Assembly: GCA_002495235.1 (NCBI GenBank)
Contig: DAEG01000047.1
Span: 1 to 10,125 of the forward strand
Reading direction: 5' to 3'
DNA from: Euryarchaeota archaeon UBA287
GTDB taxonomy: Archaea > Thermoplasmatota > UBA186 > UBA287
DNA: 10,125 bases
Within the stretch, counting starts at the first letter, position 1, and the number at the start of each line of letters is the position of its first letter. The translations under genes and the position numbers were made by a program. This document shows, piece after piece, positions 1 to 5,319 of the stretch. The notes beneath the pieces were generated by a model. It was not told where the DNA came from and ran no database searches. It worked only from the letters and a program-made list of their open reading frames with translations.

Positions 1-59
1 CTGGCGATAGACCCGCCGCATGTCTTTTTGGATCGGACAGGTCTGGAGAGGAAGAATGA
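1..59 (+). CDS. C-terminal end of an upstream gene (partial)
   Basis: Reading from base 3, an open frame of 18 codons (tail GDRPAACLFGSDRSGEEE) ends at TGA 57-59. That stop overlaps the ATG at 56-58 of the next gene as ATGA, the same coupling used elsewhere in this window, so I take it as the end of the preceding operon member. The product cannot be recognised from so short a tail. A second open frame from base 1 ends at 112-114 and would overlap the next gene by about 60 bases, which is less likely. The third frame is closed at 8-10. Confidence 0.45.
   Translation, partial: GDRPAACLFGSDRSGEEE
45..51 (+). promoter_or_regulatory. Ribosome binding site choosing the start at 56
   Basis: A purine-rich GGAGAGG lies about 5-8 bases before the ATG at 56. 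The longer reading from ATG 20 adds 12 residues (MSFWIGQVWRGR) that do not look like this family's N-terminus and has no such site before it. Confidence 0.6.
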
Positions 60-1528
60 GCATGCTGCGCTCAAAGCAGGACTATCTGGATTCTCTGAAG
101 CGCATGAGGCCTAACGTGCACAAGTTCGGTAAGCGGATAGAGGACGTCACCACGGACCCGAACACGAGAAGGACCGTGGAGAGCCATTCAAAACCGTTCG
201 AGCTTGCCGACACAGAGGGATACAGCGACATATTCACCACCATTTCGTACCTCACTGGCGAGAGGATAATGAGGTTCAACTCCCTGATGGAGACCGGGGA
301 GGACCTTATAGCAAACTCGAGGCTCAAAAGGACCATGTACCACCTCACGGGCACGTGCACCGGCGGGCTCTGCGTTGGGTGGAACGCTATGAACGTCATG
401 TGGGGCGTGACCTATGACATGGACAGAGAGAAAGGCACGGACTATCACGGGAGGCTGGAGAGCTGGATAATAGGAGCAGAGAAGAGGGGGCTCGTCGTCT
501 CCGGAGCTCTAACGGATGCCAAGGGTGACAGGAGCAGGAAGCCGTCGCAGCAGAAGAACAGGGACACTAACCTGCACATAAGAGAGAGAAGAGAGGACGG
601 CCTGATCATAAGCGGGTGCAAGGCCATGATCTGCGGGGTTGCCGCCAGTGACGAGATATTCCTTCTGCCGGGAAGCGACTACGGCGAAGAGGATAAGGAT
701 TTCGCTCTAGCCTGCGCAGTGCCCCGTGATGCTGAAGGACTCACCGTAGTGGAGACGAGAAGACCGAGCGACACCAGAGAGCTGGAGAACGGCTTTGACA
801 CTCCGGTGGAGACGGGAATAACACAGGCTCATCTGCTGTTTGACGAAGTCTTTGTGCCCACAGAGAGGATATTCATGGCGGGTGAACACCAGTACGCAGG
901 CAGGGTCATCGATTACTTCACAGCCAATTACAGATCGTGCATAGGCGCCTGCGTCGCAGGGCAGGGGGATGTCATGATAGGCGCTGCGGCGATGATGGCC
1001 AGGACTAATGGTCTGCCTTCATCTACGTTCAGGGACAAGCTCGTCCAGATGGAGGTGAACAATGAGACCACGTACGGACTGGGCATAGGCGCCATAGCGA
1101 TGGGAAAGAGACACACGGCAGGCACATGGTACGCGGATCCGCTGCTCGCGCACACTAACAAGGTGCACGTAGCAACCCTGCCCTACGAGACGAAGAGACT
1201 GTGTCAGGAGATCGGCGGCGGGATGGTTGAGACGGGCTGTTTCCCCTCGTATGAGGATCTGAAGAGCCCCGAGTATGGAGAAAAGCTCCTCGACATGATC
1301 CAGGCTAATCCGGGCATATCTTCGGAAACAAGGGCCAGAGCCGCAAGGCTCTCAGAATGGCTGACTATCGGTGCAGGTGTGCCAGGATGTATGCATGGTG
1401 GTGGCTCACCGGACGGGGCGAAGCTGATCATAAGAACAAACACGCCCATAGAAGAGTACGTGGGATACGCCAGAAGACTGGCCGGGATAAAGGAAGAGGT
1501 CCCAGAGGTCGAGAGAAAAAAGGCATAA
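56..1528 (+). CDS. 4-hydroxybutyryl-CoA dehydratase / HpaB-family flavoprotein with altered active site
   Basis: This is a 490-residue protein of the FAD-dependent family that includes HpaB monooxygenases and AbfD (4-hydroxybutyryl-CoA dehydratase/vinylacetyl-CoA isomerase). Family marks are the N-terminal RSKQDYLDSLKRMRP, GALTDAKGDRSRKPSQQ near 148-164, LLFDEVFVPTERIF near 260-273, GACVAGQGDVMIGAA near 297-311 and HGGGSP near 447-452. It is closer to AbfD than to HpaB in length and in the AMTD-KGDR type motif. AbfD binds a [4Fe-4S] cluster through C99, C103, H292 and C299. Here C299 is kept, but position 292 is Tyr, and the first pair is C101/C106 with a different spacing. Residues matching AbfD Y296, K300 and E455 read I296, V300 and G444. 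True 4-hydroxybutyryl-CoA dehydratase activity is therefore doubtful. The start at 56 is preferred because of its ribosome binding site and an ATGA overlap with the upstream frame. It lies 24 bases before an acyl-CoA dehydrogenase and upstream of etfBA, suggesting acyl-CoA chemistry. The family call is secure, the reaction unknown. Confidence 0.9.
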   Translation: MSMLRSKQDYLDSLKRMRPNVHKFGKRIEDVTTDPNTRRTVESHSKPFELADTEGYSDIFTTISYLTGERIMRFNSLMETGEDLIANSRLKRTMYHLTGTCTGGLCVGWNAMNVMWGVTYDMDREKGTDYHGRLESWIIGAEKRGLVVSGALTDAKGDRSRKPSQQKNRDTNLHIRERREDGLIISGCKAMICGVAASDEIFLLPGSDYGEEDKDFALACAVPRDAEGLTVVETRRPSDTRELENGFDTPVETGITQAHLLFDEVFVPTERIFMAGEHQYAGRVIDYFTANYRSCIGACVAGQGDVMIGAAAMMARTNGLPSSTFRDKLVQMEVNNETTYGLGIGAIAMGKRHTAGTWYADPLLAHTNKVHVATLPYETKRLCQEIGGGMVETGCFPSYEDLKSPEYGEKLLDMIQANPGISSETRARAARLSEWLTIGAGVPGCMHGGGSPDGAKLIIRTNTPIEEYVGYARRLAGIKEEVPEVERKKA

Positions 1529-1552
1529 GAACGAGTAAACCAATGGTGGCTC

Positions 1553-2692
1553 ATGGCAGGTGAGCAGGAGCTTGTAAGAAAAGCGGTCATAGAATTCGCG
1601 GAGAGGGAAGTCGCACCGCATGCGGCGGAATGGGACGAGGAGGATCTGTGCCCTGTTGATGTGCTCAAGCAGATGGGCCAGCTGGGCTTCCTTGGAACCA
1701 TAGTGCCTCCTGAGTACGGCGGAACTGGTCTCGGATACACTGCTAGGGCCGTAGTTCTGGAGGAGATAGCCCGTCATTCTGCTGGACTCGCGATGGCCGC
1801 CATGACCCACTATCTCGGCATAGAGCCCATACTGAGATACGGAAGCGAGGAACAGAAGCGCAGATACCTGCCAAAGCTGGCTACAGGGGAGTGGATGAGT
1901 GGCCTCGCAACGACGGAGCCCTCGGGCGGCTCTGATCTTTCGGGTCAGCAGACTAGCGCGGAACTGAAAGACGGCAAATGGGTGATAAACGGAAGAAAGT
2001 GTTTCATAACAAACTTTGACATCGCCGATGTCTGCGTCATGGTCGCCAGAACCGGAACTGACGATAAGGGCAGGCCCGAGCTCTCAGCGTTTATAATCGA
2101 GAAGGGAACTCCGGGCTTTGAGCAGGGTCACAGAGAGGACAAGCTCGGCCTGAGGTCCTCAAGCACGGGTGATCTCGTGCTGAAGGACGTGAGGCTGGAT
2201 GAGAGCGCACTGCTGGGTAAGAGGGGCGATGGGATCAAGATAGCCCTAGGCACCATAGGAGAGGTGGGAAGGCCGGGCATGGCAGCGATAGCCTTGGGCA
2301 TAATAAAGGGGTGCCTTGAAGAAGGTGTCAAGTTCGCCAGGGAGAGGATCATATACGGGAAGCCACTGACTAACGTGCAGGCTATACAGTTCATGATAGC
2401 GGAGAACAGAACGGATTATGATGCTGCAAGGCTCCTGGTTTACAACGCAACATCTCTCAAGGACGCAGGAAACAGATGCGACGTGGAGAGCTCCGTCGCA
2501 AAGCTCTACAGCACTGAGGCCGCTGTCAGGTGTGCGGAGAGGACCATAGAGCTCATGGGAGGCTACGGCGTGATGAACCAGTATCCGGTCGGCAGGTACC
2601 TCAGAGACGCGATGACCACCATATCGGCCGGCGGGACATCACAGATAATGAAGGTCGTCATAGGCAGTGATTCCATAAGGAAGATGCAGTGA
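1553..2692 (+). CDS. Acyl-CoA dehydrogenase family flavoprotein lacking the usual catalytic Glu
   Basis: This 379-residue protein has the normal length and fold signature of acyl-CoA dehydrogenases: an N-terminal helical part (EQELVRKAVIEFAEREVAPHAAEWDEE), the FAD-binding TTEPSGGSDLSG and CFITNFDIAD, KLGLRSSSTGDLVLKDVRL in the middle domain, and a C-terminal helical domain with YGKPLTNVQAIQF and MGGYGVMNQYPVGRYLRDA. Such enzymes oxidise an acyl-CoA and hand electrons to ETF, which is encoded just downstream. In MCAD the base is the Glu of the EGT motif, but here the motif is G360-G361-T362. In isovaleryl-CoA and long-chain enzymes the base lies just before a conserved Arg, but here it is G239-R240. 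E237 is two residues further away. The product is thus an atypical member, or uses another base. The start ATG at 1553 has GGTGG just upstream. The frame is closed at 1526-1528 and offers no other start. The next gene overlaps its stop. Confidence 0.92.
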   Translation: MAGEQELVRKAVIEFAEREVAPHAAEWDEEDLCPVDVLKQMGQLGFLGTIVPPEYGGTGLGYTARAVVLEEIARHSAGLAMAAMTHYLGIEPILRYGSEEQKRRYLPKLATGEWMSGLATTEPSGGSDLSGQQTSAELKDGKWVINGRKCFITNFDIADVCVMVARTGTDDKGRPELSAFIIEKGTPGFEQGHREDKLGLRSSSTGDLVLKDVRLDESALLGKRGDGIKIALGTIGEVGRPGMAAIALGIIKGCLEEGVKFARERIIYGKPLTNVQAIQFMIAENRTDYDAARLLVYNATSLKDAGNRCDVESSVAKLYSTEAAVRCAERTIELMGGYGVMNQYPVGRYLRDAMTTISAGGTSQIMKVVIGSDSIRKMQ

Positions 2693-3483
2693 TGAGAATA
2701 GCCTGTCTTGTGAAGCCCGTGCCTGACCCGGAGCACTACGACAGGATATCCGTAAGCCCGAACGGAACACTGGTGCGGGCAGGCATACCCATAGTAATGA
2801 ACCCCTCAGACAGGAACGCGCTGGAGGAGGCCCTGAAGATAAAAGAGAGGAGGGGCGGGGACGTCACGGTGTTTTCGATGGCTCCAGACGACGCTGAAGG
2901 AGTGCTCAGAGAGGCTGTAGCCATGGGGGCAGACCACGCGATTCTGCTGAGCGACCGAAACTTTGCCGGTGCTGACACGCTAGCGACCTCGTACGTCCTT
3001 GCGAAGGCGCTGGAGCGCTTCGGCCCTTTTGACCTGATCCTCGCAGGGAATGAGAGCGCTGACAGCTCCACATCACAGGTGCCGTCGCAGGTAGGTGTGT
3101 GGCTCTCCATCCCAGCATTAACCGGCGTGGCGGAAATAGAGCACAATGAAAGCCTCACAGTGCGGTGCAGCAGCGAAGGTGGCAGAGCAGTTTACGAAGT
3201 GGATCTGCCTGTGATTCTCGCTGTGAAACGCGGGATAAACAGCCCGAGGTATACGAGCTTCGCCGGCATAATCAGGGCCAACAAAACAGAGATAAAGATA
3301 GTCAGAGCAGAGGATCTCGGGTCAGATGCGAGCATGACGGGACTGGAAGGCTCGCCGACAAAGACGCTGAAGACTTCGGTGCTGGACATCTGCAGAAAGG
3401 GCGAGTATGTAGAGGGCGACGCTGGTGACATAGCTGACAGGATCATCAACGAGCTGAGAAAAGCGGGGGCTCTGAGAGAATGA
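2692..3483 (+). CDS. etfB: Electron transfer flavoprotein, beta subunit
   Basis: This 263-residue protein matches EtfB/FixA: N-terminal MRIACLVKPVPDPE, then NPSDRNALEEALKIKE, an alternating alpha/beta domain, the nucleotide-binding AGNESADSSTSQVPSQVG, and near the C-terminus RYTSFAGIIRANKTEIKIV, equivalent to the usual RYPS...I..AKK..I segment. EtfB pairs with EtfA to carry electrons from acyl-CoA dehydrogenases. The ATG at 2692 overlaps the TGA of the dehydrogenase gene by one base (TGATG), so translation is probably coupled. A GTG at 2689 in the same frame is an alternative that adds one Met. AAGG at 2677-2680 may serve as the ribosome binding site. I cannot tell from the sequence alone whether this EtfAB is simple or electron-bifurcating. 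Confidence 0.95.
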   Translation: MRIACLVKPVPDPEHYDRISVSPNGTLVRAGIPIVMNPSDRNALEEALKIKERRGGDVTVFSMAPDDAEGVLREAVAMGADHAILLSDRNFAGADTLATSYVLAKALERFGPFDLILAGNESADSSTSQVPSQVGVWLSIPALTGVAEIEHNESLTVRCSSEGGRAVYEVDLPVILAVKRGINSPRYTSFAGIIRANKTEIKIVRAEDLGSDASMTGLEGSPTKTLKTSVLDICRKGEYVEGDAGDIADRIINELRKAGALRE

Positions 3484-4451
3484 GACGGAACCTGCTGGTC
3501 TTTGCGGAGCACAGGGATGGAAAGCCCCTGAGGGTGGGGCTCGAGATCCTGTCTAAGGCGAGGGAGCTCGCCGACGAGAGGGACTTCGACTTGTGCGCTC
3601 TCATACTGACAGACAGGGTGGATGACGCAGAGGCACTCTCACGGTACGGCGCGGACCTGATCTGTGTCGGCACAGATGAAAGCTTCGGGCATTACGGCCA
3701 CGGCTTCATCGACACGACCCTTGATGTCGTGAGAGAGCTGGGTCCATACGCCTTCATAATCGGCGCCACGGCACTGGGATCCATGCTGGCACCTGAGGTC
3801 GCAGCGCACCTGAGAACGGGCCTTGCTGCACACGTCATAGACTACAGGTGGGACGAGGATCTGATACAGGTGGTGCCCTCCTTTGGAGGCAGGGTGGCAG
3901 CAGAGATAGTTACGCGCACCACACCGCGGATGTCCACGGTAAAGCCGGGAACATTTTCCATGATTGAGAGACGGGGAAGAGGAGAGCTGAAAAGCGTAAA
4001 AGTCAGAAAGCCCGAACAGGACCGCATCAGGTTTGAGGGTTTCGAACGAATCGAGCCCAAAGGCAGACCGATAGAGGATGCGGGTGTGGTCGTAGTGGGT
4101 GGAGGCGGCGTTGAGAGCGAAAAGGACTGGGGGATGCTGAAGGAACTGGCAGAGCTTCTCAACGGAGCTCTGGGATGCACCAGACCTGTCGCTGACAGAT
4201 CATGGTCGGATGAGGAGCACATGGTAGGAACCAGCGGCAAGATCGTGAAGCCCGCTGCTTACATCGGTATAGGTGTCTCCGGTTCGGCTCACCACACATG
4301 CGGTATGAAGGACTCTGGTATTGTGATAGCTATAAACAGGGACAGGAACGCGCCAATATTCGACACCGCCGATCTCAGGATCGTTGCAGATTACAGAGAT
4401 GTGCTCCCTGCGCTGCTGACAAAACTTCGCGACCTGAAAAAACAGGCCTAG
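3480..4451 (+). CDS. etfA: Electron transfer flavoprotein, alpha subunit
   Basis: This 323-residue protein matches EtfA/FixB. The N-terminal domain begins LLVFAEHRDGKPLRVGLEIL. The C-terminal FAD domain carries VVVVGGGGVESEKDWG near 205-220, a VGTSGKIVKPAAYIGIG segment corresponding to the family's GQTGKIVAPELYIAVGISG, SGSAHHTCGMKDSGIVIAIN with the flavin-contacting His retained, and the ending RDRNAPIFDTADLRIVADYRDVLP. It forms the FAD-containing heterodimer with EtfB. Its ATG overlaps the etfB stop (ATGA at 3480-3483). One oddity: the family motif is SGGRG, where the Arg sits over the flavin and supports its anionic semiquinone. Here the matching residue is G209. No gene or obvious terminator follows directly; a 310-base non-coding stretch begins after the stop. 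Confidence 0.95.
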   Translation: MRRNLLVFAEHRDGKPLRVGLEILSKARELADERDFDLCALILTDRVDDAEALSRYGADLICVGTDESFGHYGHGFIDTTLDVVRELGPYAFIIGATALGSMLAPEVAAHLRTGLAAHVIDYRWDEDLIQVVPSFGGRVAAEIVTRTTPRMSTVKPGTFSMIERRGRGELKSVKVRKPEQDRIRFEGFERIEPKGRPIEDAGVVVVGGGGVESEKDWGMLKELAELLNGALGCTRPVADRSWSDEEHMVGTSGKIVKPAAYIGIGVSGSAHHTCGMKDSGIVIAINRDRNAPIFDTADLRIVADYRDVLPALLTKLRDLKKQA

Positions 4452-4541
4452 ACCTGGTAAACCCCTTCCTGCAGGCACAGTCCTACCACAGATTCTCTAA
4501 AGATATGAGGTCACTCATCTGAAGCTCCAGAGGTGGCGTCT

Positions 4542-4560
4542 TACCGAGCTGCGCTCGGTA
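4542..4560 (+). repeat. Stem-loop 1 (8 bp stem, 3-base loop)
   Basis: TACCGAGC at 4542-4549 pairs perfectly with GCTCGGTA at 4553-4560; the loop is TGC. Confidence 0.85.
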
Positions 4561-4562
4561 TC

Positions 4563-4583
4563 TGCCGAACTTCCAGTTCGGCA
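4563..4583 (+). repeat. Stem-loop 2 (9 bp stem, 3-base loop)
   Basis: TGCCGAACT at 4563-4571 pairs perfectly with AGTTCGGCA at 4575-4583; the loop is TCC. It starts two bases after stem-loop 1. Confidence 0.88.
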
Positions 4584-4622
4584 TCTCACCCAGGCACGGC
4601 TGCATCCGAACTGAAATACCCC

Positions 4623-4645
4623 GATTCAGTCCTTTGGACTGAATC
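4623..4645 (+). repeat. Stem-loop 3 (10 bp stem, 3-base loop)
   Basis: GATTCAGTCC at 4623-4632 pairs perfectly with GGACTGAATC at 4636-4645; the loop is TTT. Confidence 0.9.
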
Positions 4646-4646
4646 A

Positions 4647-4671
4647 CGATTTCCCCAAAAGAGGGAAATCG
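4647..4671 (+). repeat. Stem-loop 4 (9 bp stem, 7-base loop)
   Basis: CGATTTCCC at 4647-4655 pairs perfectly with GGGAAATCG at 4663-4671; the loop is CAAAAGA. One base separates it from stem-loop 3. No T-run follows, so it does not look like a standard terminator. Confidence 0.88.
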
Positions 4672-4732
4672 GTGTTAAGCCCTGCACAAGCCGTAAACTT
4701 CAGACGGATGACCTGTTACCTCTGAAGGAAAG

Positions 4733-4742
4733 CTTTTTATAC
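4733..4742 (+). promoter_or_regulatory. TATA box of lemA, leaderless promoter
   Basis: CTTTTTATAC is centred about 25 bases before the lemA ATG at 4762. That places the expected transcription start at or next to the start codon. No ribosome binding site lies between them. Confidence 0.65.
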
Positions 4743-4761
4743 CAAACTCCGTTATCCTCTC

Positions 4762-5319
4762 ATGGGCGTGTACGCAATTCTGGGCATAGCAACAGTATTG
4801 GTGGTGATCGCGGTTCTCATAGCATGGTTTATCTCGATATACAACCGCTTTTTCAGCCTCAGGAACTCTGCTGAGTCTACGCTAGGACAGATAAGAGTGG
4901 CGATGAAGAAGAGGCTTGACATGATAGATCAGCTGCTGGGAGCCGTGAAGAGCTACGCGGCGTTCGAGAGAGACACTATGGAAAAGATTACCCATATGCG
5001 AAGCGCCGTGGGGAGCGCCAGCGCTAAGGACATGAGGGATCTTGATGATGAGGCAAAGAGCATACTCGGCAGGGTCTATGCGGTCGCTGAGAGCTACCCT
5101 GACCTCAAGACCTCAACGGTGGTTAAGGACCTCACAAACTCGATAGCAGAGCTAGAGAATGAGATAGCAAGGCAGAGGTACACATACAATAACATAGCAC
5201 AGGAGTATAACACGATGCGTGAGACGATACCATCGAACATCGTCGGCGGCCTCCTGAACCTTAGCAAGATGGACTACCTCGAGCTCGGAGAGCTCAACGT
5301 CCCTGAGGTAAGGTTCTGA
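4762..5319 (+). CDS. lemA: LemA family membrane protein
   Basis: This 185-residue protein has the LemA plan: a short outside tail, one membrane helix at about 4-24 (ILGIATVLVVIAVLIAWF), then YNRFFSLRNSAESTLGQIRVAMKKR and a long helical bundle. The family signature lies near 113-158: YPDLKTSTVVKDL, then the run from ELENEIARQRYTYN to AQEYN. It is followed by IPSNIVGG. LemA proteins are anchored by the N-terminal helix and their exact function is unsettled. The start codon fits the family N-terminus and lies about 25 bases after a TATA box, with no ribosome binding site. The stop overlaps the next ATG by one base, so it is co-transcribed with a DUF2207-type protein, a common partner of LemA. 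Length is normal and nothing appears broken. Confidence 0.93.
   Translation: MGVYAILGIATVLVVIAVLIAWFISIYNRFFSLRNSAESTLGQIRVAMKKRLDMIDQLLGAVKSYAAFERDTMEKITHMRSAVGSASAKDMRDLDDEAKSILGRVYAVAESYPDLKTSTVVKDLTNSIAELENEIARQRYTYNNIAQEYNTMRETIPSNIVGGLLNLSKMDYLELGELNVPEVRF

Larger units (their letters stand above)
4542..4671 (+). ncRNA. Cluster of four tandem perfect stem-loops (structured RNA or mobile-element remnant)
   Basis: Four short perfect inverted repeats follow one another in 130 bases, with stems of 8, 9, 10 and 9 base pairs and loops of 3, 3, 3 and 7 bases. Spacers are 2 bases (1 to 2), 39 bases (2 to 3) and 1 base (3 to 4). The regularity is far above chance and unlike the surrounding DNA, which supports a folded RNA or a DNA hairpin array. 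Candidates are a small non-coding RNA, a structured 3' end of the etf operon mRNA, or the end of an IS200/IS605-type or derived miniature element, whose ends and guide RNAs are hairpin-rich. No transposase fragment is visible, so the identity stays open. Strand is assigned only because both neighbours are on +. Confidence 0.5.
4452..4761 (+). other. 310-base intergenic region with hairpin cluster
   Basis: No convincing gene was found. Bases 4452-4541 show nothing clear except a weak TATA-like AAAGATAT at 4499-4506. Bases 4542-4671 hold four perfect stem-loops. Bases 4672-4732 show no structure I recognise. The lemA TATA box lies at 4733-4742. An open frame from 4533 runs into lemA out of frame, but has no ribosome binding site, resembles no family I know, and would have to read through all four hairpins. 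Confidence 0.7.

Noticed and set aside
1204..1740. Minus-strand open frame of 178 codons
   Set aside because: It overlaps the ends of two well-supported plus-strand genes and shows no family features.
4647..4671. Stem-loop 4 as a terminator of the etf operon
   Set aside because: No T-run follows, and it lies about 200 bases past the etfA stop as one of four similar hairpins. Archaeal terminators usually rely on T-rich tracts.
4533..4874. Open frame of 113 codons across the hairpin cluster
   Set aside because: It enters lemA out of frame, lacks a ribosome binding site, resembles no known family, and its sequence is dictated by four palindromes.
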